From: Arthrobacter sp. ZGTC412
GTDB lineage: Bacteria; Actinomycetota; Actinomycetes; Actinomycetales; Micrococcaceae
Length of the DNA stretch: 64,000 nucleotides
Direction: 5' to 3'
Assembly: GCF_002929215.1 (NCBI RefSeq)
Contig: NZ_PJII01000001.1
Coordinates: 496,001-560,000, forward strand
Position numbers and translations under genes: made by a program. Below the pieces are notes generated by a model. The model was not told the origin of the DNA and did no database searches. It worked only from the letters and a program-made list of their open reading frames with translations. Positions 35,100 through 43,263 of the stretch are shown piece after piece; position 1 is the stretch's first letter, and each line of letters starts with the position of its first letter.

Positions 35100-35531
35100 C
35101 TAACCCTCGACGGTGATACCCATGGAACGGGCGGTGCCGGCGATGATCTTCGCTGCGCCTTCGAGGCTGGTGGCGTTGAGGTCTTCCATCTTGGTGGAAG
35201 CGATCTCGTTGACCTGGGCCTGGGTCAGCTTGGCAACCTTGACGGTGTGCGGGGTTGCTGAACCCTTGGCGACGCCTGCAGCCTTCTTGATGAGCTCTGC
35301 AGCCGGCGGGGTCTTGGTGATGAACGTGAAGGAACGGTCCTCGTAGACCGTGATTTCCACGGGGATGACGTTTCCGCGCTGGGCTTCCGTCGCAGCGTTG
35401 TACGCCTTGCAGAATTCCATGATGTTGACACCGTGCTGGCCAAGCGCAGGACCGATCGGCGGAGCCGGGTTAGCGGCACCTGCCTGGATCTGCAGCTTGA
35501 TGAGGCCGGTGACCTTCTTCTTGGGAGCCAA
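35100..35531 (-). CDS. rplK: 50S ribosomal protein L11
   Basis: L11 forms the GTPase-associated centre with 23S rRNA. The 143-residue protein starts [15 protein letters not shown] and has the [23 protein letters not shown]-terminal block with the proline-rich loop. Start is TTG, with AAGGA eight bases upstream. The spacer from nusG carries a 7-bp GGCCGCC / GGCGGCC hairpin (35588-35608). Confidence 0.97.
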
Positions 35532-35659
35532 TGTAGGGTCCTTCTCTCAATAACGTCCTGGGGCACAGGAGCGTGCCTCAGGTTCTTGGCCGCCATGGCG
35601 AGGCGGCCGGCCGTTCCGGTGCTGCTAAAGCGGGCAGCCCCGGGACGAATTCTTGGTTG

Positions 35660-36502
35660 TCAGATCTTGGTGACCTGGTTGAACGCCAGGGTGACGGGCG
35701 TTTCGCGTTCGAAGATGGAAACCAGCACCACGAGGGTCTGCGATTCGACCTTGATCTCGGAGATCGTGGCGGGAAGGGTCTCGAACGGGCCTTCCTTGAC
35801 GATGACGGACTCGCCAACTTCAAAGTCGACATCCACGGGAGCCTGGTGCTGCTTGTTGACCGGCTTGCCCTTCTCGGCCTGCTCTTCCTCGAAGACGGGG
35901 GCGAGCATGGAAAAGACCTCATCCAGGCGCAGCGGCACGGGGTTGTGGGCGTTACCCACGAAGCCGGTGACACCGGGCGTGTGACGGACGGCGCCCCATG
36001 ATGCGTCGGTCAGGTCCATGCGGACCAGGACGTAGCCGGGGATGCGGACTCGGTTGATGACCTTGCGCTGAGCGTTCTTGATCTCAACGACTTCTTCCAT
36101 GGGCACCTGGATCTCGAAGATGTAATCTTCCATGTCCAGGGTCTGGATGCGGGTTTCGAGGTTGGCTTTCACGCGGTTCTCGTAACCGGCGTAGGAGTGG
36201 ATGACGTACCAGTCACCTTCCTGGCGGCGCAGCTTGGCCTTGAACTCCTCGGCGGGGTCAACCTCGGCCTTGGCGGCGGCAGCGGCGAGGGCGTCGCTGG
36301 ACTCTTCCTCGGAGCCGGCGTCGTGCGCCTCAGCGTCCTCGTCAGACTCGGCGTCTTCATCAGACTCGGCGTCCACGTCAGACTCGGCGTCGCTGGCTTC
36401 GGGCGCGGAGGACTCAACCTCAGACTCGTCACCGGCTTCTGCCGTGATGTCCGCGGACTCTTCCAGCTCAGTCTCGGTTACCTCGAGCTCCTGCTCAGAC
36501 AC
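35660..36502 (-). CDS. nusG: transcription factor NusG with acidic N-terminal extension
   Basis: NusG binds RNA polymerase and links it to Rho or S10. The C-terminal 175 residues carry the NGN domain ([19 protein letters not shown] ... [13 protein letters not shown]) and the KOW domain ([19 protein letters not shown]). About 100 N-terminal residues are very acidic, with repeated DAESDxD units. I chose GTG at 36502 (280 residues) because AGGAG lies five bases upstream; an ATG at 36532 lacks a site. It lies between secE and rplK. Confidence 0.96.
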   Translation of the reverse strand: MSEQELEVTETELEESADITAEAGDESEVESSAPEASDAESDVDAESDEDAESDEDAEAHDAGSEEESSDALAAAAAKAEVDPAEEFKAKLRRQEGDWYVIHSYAGYENRVKANLETRIQTLDMEDYIFEIQVPMEEVVEIKNAQRKVINRVRIPGYVLVRMDLTDASWGAVRHTPGVTGFVGNAHNPVPLRLDEVFSMLAPVFEEEQAEKGKPVNKQHQAPVDVDFEVGESVIVKEGPFETLPATISEIKVESQTLVVLVSIFERETPVTLAFNQVTKI

Positions 36503-36616
36503 TTGGTCTCCTGCTTCCTGATTGCCTAACATGCCTATTTAAATGGCTCAATTCCGCACGCCGGTGTTTCCCTCCGGTTTCCCGGATGGCACACACGGCC
36601 TGCGGACGGTTCAGCC

Positions 36617-36901
36617 CTAGCTGTCCGTGGGGACGCTACCGCCGAAGATCCAGCTGACAGCGGTTCCAAAACCGAGGTCCAGCAGGCTGACGATGATCAT
36701 CATGATGCCGACGAACACCAGCACCACGAGCGTGTAATTGATCAGTTCCTTGCGGGTTGGTGCAACAACCTTCTTCAGCTCGCCGATGATCTGGCGGATG
36801 AAGAGTGCAATGCGGGCGAAGAAGTTTGCCTTGGCGTCCTTCTTAGCTGGGCGGCCCTTGGAGCTGCTGGCAGCTGTTTCGGTCACCTGGTCCTCGCTCA
36901 T
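36617..36901 (-). CDS. secE: SecE, protein translocase subunit
   Basis: SecE clamps SecY in the membrane. The 94-residue protein has a cytosolic N-terminus, the conserved amphipathic segment ELKKVVAPTRKELI, and one membrane helix (YTLVVLVFVGIMMIIVSLL). It is of the short, single-helix type. It follows tRNA-Trp and precedes nusG, the common actinobacterial order. Confidence 0.96.
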   Translation of the reverse strand: MSEDQVTETAASSSKGRPAKKDAKANFFARIALFIRQIIGELKKVVAPTRKELINYTLVVLVFVGIMMIIVSLLDLGFGTAVSWIFGGSVPTDS

Positions 36902-36983
36902 CTTTGCAATGTTGGATTACCCGGCTCTGATCAGAACCATGGTTGCTGCGCTTGCCCCGGATTTTCGCCCGGGACAGCTTGCG

Positions 36984-37056
36984 CAGGGCAGACAGGACTC
37001 GAACCTGCAACCTGCGGTTTTGGAGACCGCTGCGCTACCAATTGCGCCACTACCCT
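36984..37056 (-). tRNA. tRNA-Trp (CCA anticodon)
   Basis: The minus strand folds into a cloverleaf: acceptor AGGGTAG / CTGCCCT, D-arm GCGC / GCGC, anticodon arm GCGGT-CTCCAAA-ACCGC, T-arm GCAGG-TTCGAGT-CCTGT, and discriminator G. The anticodon CCA reads UGG. The 3' CCA is not encoded. The gene lies just upstream of secE. Confidence 0.97.
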
Positions 37057-37142
37057 ATGGATTGAATTCCACGTTCCGAGGACGAACCGCCAGCTTGCAC
37101 TGGGGCGCACGTCATCATCCGTGTTTTCAACACCGGTGAACC

Positions 37143-37148
37143 AGTCTA
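37143..37148 (-). promoter_or_regulatory. candidate tRNA-Trp/secE -10 box
   Basis: TAGACT on the minus strand lies 87 bases upstream of the tRNA. No good -35 hexamer is seen. The same hexamer precedes several other translation genes here. Confidence 0.4.
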
Positions 37149-37333
37149 CGCAACAACTTCGCGTTCGTCGAACCAGCCCGTTTCCGGCCCTCCCCGCTGG
37201 CCAGTATTGACCTTGACTGGCAGGCAGTCATAATCAAAACCGGCAACCCGGAGGGTCCGGTGAACAGCATAGAGTAGAACTCGTCGAATCCCACATTCCA
37301 GCCTCCGGGCTGCAAGCGAAGAACGGACCTGCC

Positions 37334-38551
37334 ATGTCTGCCGCCCGCGTTTCCCAACGCATTTCCGCTATTGCCGAATCCGCAACCCTTGCTGTTGATG
37401 CCAAGGCGAAGGCGCTGAAGGCAGCAGGCCGTCCGGTTATTGGTTTCGGCGCGGGTGAACCTGATTTTCCCACCCCGGACTACATCGTCCAGGCAGCCAT
37501 CCAAGCGGCCAGCCAGCCGAGGTACCACCGCTACTCCCCCGCCGGCGGGCTGCCTGAGCTGAAGAAGGCCATCGCCGAGAAGACCCTGCGGGACTCCGGC
37601 TACGCCGTCGACGCTTCCCAGGTCCTTGTTACCAACGGCGGCAAGCAGGCGGTCTACAACACCTTCGCCACCCTGGTTGATCCGGGCGACGAAGTTATTG
37701 TCCCCACCCCGTTCTGGACCACATACCCGGAGGCCATCCGTCTCGCTGGCGGCGTGCCCGTGGAAGTGTTTGCCGGACCGGAGCAGGACTACCTGGTGAC
37801 CGTGGAGCAGCTCGAAGCAGCCATCACTGACAGGACAAAGATCCTGCTGTTCGTTTCGCCGTCGAACCCCACCGGTTCCGTCTACTCTCCGGAGCAGGTA
37901 GCGGAAATTGGAAAGTGGGCCGCTGCCAAGGGCCTGTGGGTTGTCACCGATGAGATTTACGAGCACCTGACCTACGACGGCGTTCCCTTCACCTCCATCG
38001 CCACCGCCGTTCCCGAACTGGGCGACAAGGTGGTCATCCTCAACGGTGTGGCCAAGACCTACGCCATGACGGGCTGGCGGGTGGGCTGGATGATCGGCCC
38101 GGCCGACGTCATCAAAGCCGCCACCAACCTGCAGTCGCACGCCACGTCCAACGTCTCCAACATCCCGCAGGTGGCCGCCCTCGCCGCCGTGTCCGGGCCG
38201 CTGACCGCCGTCGACGAGATGAAGGTCGCCTTCGACCGCCGCCGCAAGGCCATCGTTGCCGGACTGAACGCAATCGAAGGGGTGGAATGCCCGACGCCGA
38301 AGGGCGCCTTCTACGTCTACGCGGACGTTCGTGCGTTGTTGGGCAAGGAATTCCCGACGGCGTCCGGCACCACTGCACCGCAGACCTCCGCCGAGCTTGC
38401 GGCCTTGATCCTGGACGAGGTTGAGGTGGCAGTGGTTCCCGGCGAGGCTTTCGGGCCTTCCGGCTACCTGCGCCTTTCGTACGCGCTTGGCGACGACGAC
38501 CTCGCCACCGGCGTCCAGCGCCTGCAGGACTTCCTGGGCAAAGCCCAGTAG
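37334..38551 (+). CDS. PLP-dependent aminotransferase (aspartate aminotransferase family)
   Basis: This is a class I/II fold-type I aminotransferase of 405 residues. The cofactor lysine is K241 in [13 protein letters not shown]; other family marks are [22 protein letters not shown], and R in the C-terminal LRLSYA. The group resembles prokaryotic aspartate aminotransferases of subgroup I-gamma. The gene stands alone. TAGAGT, about 64 bases upstream, is a possible -10. Substrate preference is not proven. Confidence 0.92.
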   Translation: MSAARVSQRISAIAESATLAVDAKAKALKAAGRPVIGFGAGEPDFPTPDYIVQAAIQAASQPRYHRYSPAGGLPELKKAIAEKTLRDSGYAVDASQVLVTNGGKQAVYNTFATLVDPGDEVIVPTPFWTTYPEAIRLAGGVPVEVFAGPEQDYLVTVEQLEAAITDRTKILLFVSPSNPTGSVYSPEQVAEIGKWAAAKGLWVVTDEIYEHLTYDGVPFTSIATAVPELGDKVVILNGVAKTYAMTGWRVGWMIGPADVIKAATNLQSHATSNVSNIPQVAALAAVSGPLTAVDEMKVAFDRRRKAIVAGLNAIEGVECPTPKGAFYVYADVRALLGKEFPTASGTTAPQTSAELAALILDEVEVAVVPGEAFGPSGYLRLSYALGDDDLATGVQRLQDFLGKAQ

Positions 38552-38552
38552 G

Positions 38553-38685
38553 ACGCTCTCTCACTTCCTGCAGGAAAATCCCGAACGCTCTATCCCTCTC
38601 TTCAGGAGAGTGATAGAGCGTTCCGGTTTAAGGCGCATCAAGTGAGAGAGCGTTGGGGAAAAGCGCGCTTTAAGTGCGAGAGCGT
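38553..38685. repeat. cluster of palindromic repeats (AAGTGNGAGAGCGT family)
   Basis: ACGCTCTCTCACTT (38553-38566) is the exact inverse of AAGTGAGAGAGCGT (38640-38653), and a third copy AAGTGCGAGAGCGT is at 38672-38685. Between them lies a hairpin with arms GAACGCTCTATC and GATAGAGCGTTC (38583-38622). TTCCTGCAGGAA (38565-38576) is itself palindromic. It lies in the convergent gap between the aminotransferase and the response regulator gene and may also end transcription. Confidence 0.85.
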
Positions 38686-38691
38686 TTTTGG

Positions 38692-39381
38692 CTAGAGGAG
38701 GCGGCGCTCGGCGGCCCATTTGGTCAGTTCGTGCCGGCTGGAGAGCTGCAGCTTTCGGAGGACGGCGGACACATGGGTTTCCACCGTCTTGATGCTGATG
38801 AACAGCTCCTTTGCCACTTCCTTGTAGCTGTAGCCGCGGGCGATCAGGCGCATGACCTCCAGCTCCCGGGCCGAGAGTTTGTCCAGTTCGTCGTCGGCGA
38901 TATCCGCGGGAGCGGTCCCAAAAGCATCAAGGACGAAGCCGGCAAGCCGCGGCGAGAACACGGCGTCGCCGCCGGCAACCCGGTACACGGCATCGGTGAT
39001 TTCCGCCCCCGAGATGGTCTTGGTGACGTAGCCGCGCGCTCCCGCCCGGATCACCGCCACAACGTCCTCGGCCGCGTCCGAGACGCTGAGGGCGAGGAAC
39101 TTGGTGGTGGTCAACAGGGCAGCGGAGCCGGCGATGACCTCGCGGCCCCCGCCGCCCAGGCCGCCGGGCAGGTGGACGTCCAGCAGCACCACGTCCGGTC
39201 GCTGTTGCGCGATGACGGCGATGGCCTGCTCCACCGTCGCCGCCTCCCCCACCACGTGGATGCTGGGGTCAAGGTCCGCCTTCAGACCGGAGCGGAAGAT
39301 GGCGTGGTCGTCCACAATGACCACCCGGGCAGACCTGGCGGTCCGGACGGGTCCTGTACCGGCTCCCTGCGTTGTGTTCAT
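38692..39381 (-). CDS. LuxR/NarL-family response regulator
   Basis: The 229-residue protein has an N-terminal receiver domain with the phospho-acceptor aspartate in VVLLDVHLPGG, and a C-terminal LuxR-type helix-turn-helix (LSARELEVMRLIARGYSYKEVAKEL...KTVETHVSAVLRKL). Its ATG overlaps the stop of the sensor kinase gene (ATGA), so the two form a two-component pair. The likely targets are its own region and the divergent PspC genes. Three TCAGGG copies in the divergent gap are candidate sites. Confidence 0.94.
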   Translation of the reverse strand: MNTTQGAGTGPVRTARSARVVIVDDHAIFRSGLKADLDPSIHVVGEAATVEQAIAVIAQQRPDVVLLDVHLPGGLGGGGREVIAGSAALLTTTKFLALSVSDAAEDVVAVIRAGARGYVTKTISGAEITDAVYRVAGGDAVFSPRLAGFVLDAFGTAPADIADDELDKLSARELEVMRLIARGYSYKEVAKELFISIKTVETHVSAVLRKLQLSSRHELTKWAAERRLL

Positions 39382-40820
39382 GGTTTGCCTTCCGTGCTGT
39401 CCTGCGGCGCGGCGGGGAAGCCCAGCCGCACCTCCGTGCCTTCACTGGTACTGGTGATTGTGGCTGTGCCGCCGTGGCGGTTCATCCGGCCGATGATGGA
39501 CTCCCGGACGCCGAGCCTGTCCTCCGGCACGTCCTGCAGATCGAAGCCGGGGCCCCGGTCCTTGATGAAGACCTCGGCGCGGCCGTCGGATGCCTCCAGG
39601 TAGACCGAGACGGTCCCGCCGCCGTGGCGGGAGCCGTTCAGCATGGCCTCGCGGCTGGCCTGGATCAACGCTTCATGGCCCTCACTAACGGGGGCGTCTC
39701 CCACGCTGACCACCTCAACCGCGTTGCCCAGCAGGTCTTCCACTTCGGCAGCTGCGGCCTTGATCCGGTCCGACAGCTGCCCGGCGTCCTTGCCCGGGTC
39801 CTCGAACAGCCAGCCCCGCAGCTCCCGTTCCTGCGCACGGGCAAGCCGGACGACGTCGTGCTCATTGGCGGCGCGGCGCTGGATAAGTGCCAGCGTCTGG
39901 AGCACGGAGTCGTGCAGGTGGGCTGCAATCTCTGCCCGCTCGGTTTCCCGGATCCTGCCGGCGCGTTCCGCCTCCAGGTCGCGCCAGAACTTCAGCGCCC
40001 ATGGCAGGAGGACCAGCACCACCCCGCCGAGGACAGCTACGGAAGCCAGCAGCGCCAGCCAGGTCTGCTCCCACGAACCCGATCCGGACACCATCACCAG
40101 AACGCCGGCCACCACCAGCGCCAGGCCCGCCGCAAGGCGGGCCCAACCGCCGGCCTGGTCCGCCTTGGTCTTGTCCACGAGCCCGGCCCGCCGCGTTTCG
40201 TCCAGCTGCATCCAGGCAATGGAGGCGCCGCCGAGAACTGCAGCCGCCGGAATCAACGTGCCCAGGGGAACGTCCACTCCCAGAAGCTGGGCGACCAGGA
40301 TGCCTCCCGCCAGGAGCAGCCCGACGCCCAGCAGGATCTCCTTGCCGTAACGCATCTCACGGAACCTGAACCAGGGCGGCCGGGCAGCCTCGGAAGCGTG
40401 TCCGGGGGCCTGCCCGCCCGATGCGTAACCACGGGCATCGGGAGGGGCAGCGTCCACGCCACGGCCGCCGTCCGCTACTCCGGGCGGCACCGCTCCGGGG
40501 CCACCCAAGGACGCTCCGGTCCCAGCCGGTGCCGCCGCCCGGGGAACGGAAGCCGGCACGGGCTCGCGGCTCACAGCCGGGGCAATGGGTGACGCCGGAC
40601 GGCGCGCCTGCCGGCGGGCGCTTTCGTCCGCGGTGGGCACCATAATCCACAGCCAGGCATAGAAGACGACGCCGGCCCCACCGGCCAGCGAGGCCAGGAC
40701 CATCGCGACCCGTACATTCCGGACCGGCCAGCCCAAATGCATGGCAAGGCCGGAGCACACACCCGCGAGGAAGCGGTCGCCGCGGCGGACCAGCGGGGGG
40801 CGGGCGGGGACGGTTGTCAT
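39378..40820 (-). CDS. PspC-domain sensor histidine kinase
   Basis: The 480-residue protein starts with a PspC domain (about residues 8-62, with RFLAGVCSGLAMHLG and a membrane helix). A Pro/Ala/Gly-rich linker and more membrane helices follow. Then comes the HisKA_3-type phospho-acceptor AHLHDSVLQTLALI and an HATPase domain with EAMLNGSRHGG and DRGPGFD. PspC-type kinases of this layout (EsrS of corynebacteria) report envelope stress. It is paired with the downstream response regulator and is divergent from other PspC genes. Confidence 0.93.
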   Translation of the reverse strand: MTTVPARPPLVRRGDRFLAGVCSGLAMHLGWPVRNVRVAMVLASLAGGAGVVFYAWLWIMVPTADESARRQARRPASPIAPAVSREPVPASVPRAAAPAGTGASLGGPGAVPPGVADGGRGVDAAPPDARGYASGGQAPGHASEAARPPWFRFREMRYGKEILLGVGLLLAGGILVAQLLGVDVPLGTLIPAAAVLGGASIAWMQLDETRRAGLVDKTKADQAGGWARLAAGLALVVAGVLVMVSGSGSWEQTWLALLASVAVLGGVVLVLLPWALKFWRDLEAERAGRIRETERAEIAAHLHDSVLQTLALIQRRAANEHDVVRLARAQERELRGWLFEDPGKDAGQLSDRIKAAAAEVEDLLGNAVEVVSVGDAPVSEGHEALIQASREAMLNGSRHGGGTVSVYLEASDGRAEVFIKDRGPGFDLQDVPEDRLGVRESIIGRMNRHGGTATITSTSEGTEVRLGFPAAPQDSTEGKP

Positions 40821-40839
40821 GGATCAATCCAAACACGGA

Positions 40840-40899
40840 TCAGGGTTCCCCGGACCGCATTCCGGCCGGAACCGGGGGCCACTCAGGGACCGTTCAGGG
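40840..40899. promoter_or_regulatory. TCAGGG direct repeats in the divergent kinase/PspC gap
   Basis: TCAGGG occurs at 40840, 40883 and 40894. The last two copies are 11 bases apart, one helical turn, as for tandem regulator binding; the first is four turns away. They lie between the divergent starts at 40820 and 40945. Binding by the neighbouring response regulator is an inference. Confidence 0.4.
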
Positions 40900-40944
40900 T
40901 GTCCCCCAGTAGAGCCAAACCGCCGCGGACGGAAGGATCGAGGT

Positions 40945-42540
40945 ATGAACTCGCAAACCCCCACCCCTGATGACGGCCAGCCAACGGAGCCCCTCCCCAA
41001 GCGGGAAAACGAACACCCCACAGAGCCCCTGCTGCCGCCTGCTTCCCCAGCGGCGTCGGACCAGAACCCGGAGCCGGAGTCCAAGCAGGACTCCCCGCAG
41101 GACTTCGCCCACGATTCCACCCAGGATTACCCGGCGCAGGACAGCTCCGGCGGGCCCAACGCCGGGCCGTCGGCCGGACCCTACTTCAGCCAAGGCAACT
41201 CAAACCAGAACACCGGCGGCTATGCATACGCCGGAATGCCGCACCAACAGACTGACTTCTTCGGCTGGGTCCGCAGCCACGGAATTACCCGCGGCCAGGA
41301 CCGCTGGATCGGCGGCGTCTCCAGCGGCATCGCCCAGCGCATGGGCATCGACCCGCTGATCGTCCGGGGTGTCTTCATCGTCCTCACCCTCTTCGCCGGC
41401 ATCGGGGTGCTTGTCTACGGCCTGGCGTGGGCCTTCCTGCCCGAGCCCGATGGCAGAATCCACGTCCAGGAAGCCGGCGCCGGCCGCTGGACCAGCGGCA
41501 TGACCGGTTCCCTGATCGCCACCATCCTCGGCTTCAGCGGACTGGGCGGCGGCTTCTGGGGCTGGGGCGACCACGGCTTCGGCTCCTTCCTCTGGACCAT
41601 CTTCTGGGTCGGCGGCGCCATCTACCTGATCTACTACCTGGCCCAGCGGAACAAGGCGGCGGTTGGAACACCGGCGAGCGCAGCCGGGCCCGGCACCACC
41701 TCTTACCCCGGCAGCGCGGCCTACCCCGGAACCAACGCTTACTCGGCAGCAACCTCCACTGGAACCACGCCCCCTTACTCGGACGTTGCGGGCACCGGTC
41801 CTTTCACCGGCAGCCCTTACGGAGGCAGCGGGTCCGGCAGTGGATGGAACAACGGCGGTGCCGGTGGCACCCGCCAGCCCCAGGGTCCCCCACCCGCGCC
41901 CAAGGTACGGCCCGCGGGTCCCGGTGCTCCCGCCGTCGCGATCGCTGCAGGCAGCGCCCTGCTGGTGGGCGCGGGACTGAAAGCGCTGGATGTCACGAAC
42001 ATCATTGACCTCGGCGACTCCAACAACGCCATCGCCTGGGCCAGCGCAGCAGCGGTCCTGGGCCTCGGGATCCTCATCCTGGGCCTGCGCGGCAGGACCT
42101 CCGGCATCCTCTCGTTCTTTGCGGTGGCTGCCCTGATCATTGGCGGCATCTTCAACGTGGTGGGCAACAACGGCGACCGGGTCCGCTTCCAGCAGGTTGA
42201 CTGGACGCCCACGAGCATCGGGCAGGCCAGCGACGGACTGAACATCACGGCAGGACGCGGCATCGTTGACCTCACCGAACTCACCCTTGCCGCCCCGCTC
42301 CAGTCCGAGGTCGTGGTCCCGCTGGACTTCACAGCGAGCAACGTCACGGTGGTCATTCCCGACACCGTGCCCGTGGACATCCGGGCCGATATGACCCTCG
42401 GCAACCTGACCGAAGGCGGAAGCCAGCGCGGCGGAACCACCACGCGGGAAAGCAGCTACAACACCGACAAGCCCGGCAGCCACCTGGTGATCCAGATCGA
42501 CGGCACCGTCAGCAACGTCACCATCAAGGAAGGTAACTGA
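40945..42540 (+). CDS. PspC-domain membrane protein with LiaF-like C-terminus
   Basis: The 531-residue protein has a disordered N-terminus (about 100 residues, P/Q/E-rich). A PspC domain follows (about 105-172, GQDRWIGGVSSGIAQRMG plus two helices), then further membrane helices with a Gly/Thr/Pro-rich linker. The extracytoplasmic tail (about 425-531: VDLTELTLAAPLQSEVVVPL, VVIPDTVPVDIRADMTLGN) resembles the LiaF/VraT C-terminal beta domain. LiaF-type proteins restrain a LiaSR-like two-component system, which fits the divergent kinase/regulator pair. The ATG has GAGG just before it. Confidence 0.88.
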   Translation: MNSQTPTPDDGQPTEPLPKRENEHPTEPLLPPASPAASDQNPEPESKQDSPQDFAHDSTQDYPAQDSSGGPNAGPSAGPYFSQGNSNQNTGGYAYAGMPHQQTDFFGWVRSHGITRGQDRWIGGVSSGIAQRMGIDPLIVRGVFIVLTLFAGIGVLVYGLAWAFLPEPDGRIHVQEAGAGRWTSGMTGSLIATILGFSGLGGGFWGWGDHGFGSFLWTIFWVGGAIYLIYYLAQRNKAAVGTPASAAGPGTTSYPGSAAYPGTNAYSAATSTGTTPPYSDVAGTGPFTGSPYGGSGSGSGWNNGGAGGTRQPQGPPPAPKVRPAGPGAPAVAIAAGSALLVGAGLKALDVTNIIDLGDSNNAIAWASAAAVLGLGILILGLRGRTSGILSFFAVAALIIGGIFNVVGNNGDRVRFQQVDWTPTSIGQASDGLNITAGRGIVDLTELTLAAPLQSEVVVPLDFTASNVTVVIPDTVPVDIRADMTLGNLTEGGSQRGGTTTRESSYNTDKPGSHLVIQIDGTVSNVTIKEGN

Positions 42541-42541
42541 C

Positions 42542-42820
42542 ATGAGCAGCCAAACTCCGGACCCGTACGTTCCGGGAAGTACGACGGCGGCACACACCGA
42601 TTCTGCCCCTCCCTCGGGGGCCCGGGTGGGAACCGTGGTGTGGGGCATGATCGTCCTCGCCCTCGCCGCCCTGATCATCATCGCGCAGTTGGGCATCATC
42701 ACCCTGAATGGGACCTACGTCCTGATCGGACTGCTGATCGGCGCGGGCGCGGCCCTGGTGGTCGGCGGCCTCCTCTCCGCCCGGAAACGTGACAACAGTC
42801 CTACAACAGGGAAGTCTTGA
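42542..42820 (+). CDS. small two-helix membrane protein
   Basis: The 92-residue protein has a polar N-terminus, then two membrane helices (TVVWGMIVLALAALIIIAQLG and YVLIGLLIGAGAALVVGGLL) and a basic C-terminus. It starts one base after the stop of the LiaF-like gene and ends three bases before the next PspC gene, so it is part of the same operon. It may be a LiaI-like accessory. No specific family is recognised. Confidence 0.82.
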   Translation: MSSQTPDPYVPGSTTAAHTDSAPPSGARVGTVVWGMIVLALAALIIIAQLGIITLNGTYVLIGLLIGAGAALVVGGLLSARKRDNSPTTGKS

Positions 42821-42823
42821 GCC

Positions 42824-43081
42824 ATGGACAAGTTTTTCAGCATCGTCAGGGGCCTTGGCCTGAAACGCGGACCTGAGCGCTGGCTCGGAGGGGTGCTGGG
42901 AGGTATCGCAGCGAAGCTGAACGTGGATGTGGCCTTCGTCCGCATCGCTTTCCTCCTCTTCTGCCTGCTGCCCGGCCCGGCCGTCATCTTCTATCTCCTG
43001 GCCTGGGTGGTCCTGCCGGACCAGCGGAACGTCATCCCGCTCCAGACCTTCCTTGACCGTCGGTCCATCGACCGGCCCTGA
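42824..43081 (+). CDS. small PspC-domain protein
   Basis: The 85 residues are essentially one PspC domain: GPERWLGGVLGGIAAKLNVDVAFVRIAFLLFCLLPG then YLLAWVVLPD. It is the third PspC-type domain in the locus, after the kinase and the LiaF-like protein. It ends the plus-strand operon before a strong terminator. Confidence 0.9.
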   Translation: MDKFFSIVRGLGLKRGPERWLGGVLGGIAAKLNVDVAFVRIAFLLFCLLPGPAVIFYLLAWVVLPDQRNVIPLQTFLDRRSIDRP

Positions 43082-43095
43082 GACTGTCAGCAGAG

Positions 43096-43128
43096 GGCCC
43101 CCGCTCCGTTTTTGGAGCGGGGGCCTTC
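43096..43128 (+). terminator. terminator after the PspC operon
   Basis: A perfect 12-bp stem (GGCCCCCGCTCC / GGAGCGGGGGCC) with loop GTTTTT is followed by TTCGT. It lies 15 bases after the last PspC gene. Confidence 0.85.
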
Positions 43129-43171
43129 GTGCGTTGCGCCAATCCCCCGGGCGGGACCTTATGTAACCGGT

Positions 43172-43202
43172 TTGTGTCGTACCGCACACCCCGCACTAGA
43201 CT
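43172..43202 (+). promoter_or_regulatory. candidate pfkA promoter
   Basis: TTGTGT (43172-43177) and TAGACT (43197-43202) are separated by 19 bases, with a predicted leader of about 55 bases to pfkA. The same -10 hexamer and the same spacing occur before secY. Confidence 0.45.
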
Positions 43203-43263
43203 CTATGTGAGCTCAGCGTGGCGCTCTGCCTGTATACCTTCTCCCAGGATTTGAGCCAGAGAC

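Noticed and set aside
41200-42702. 500-codon open frame on the minus strand
   Set aside because: Antisense to the PspC/LiaF-like gene; no family resemblance and no supporting start signals.
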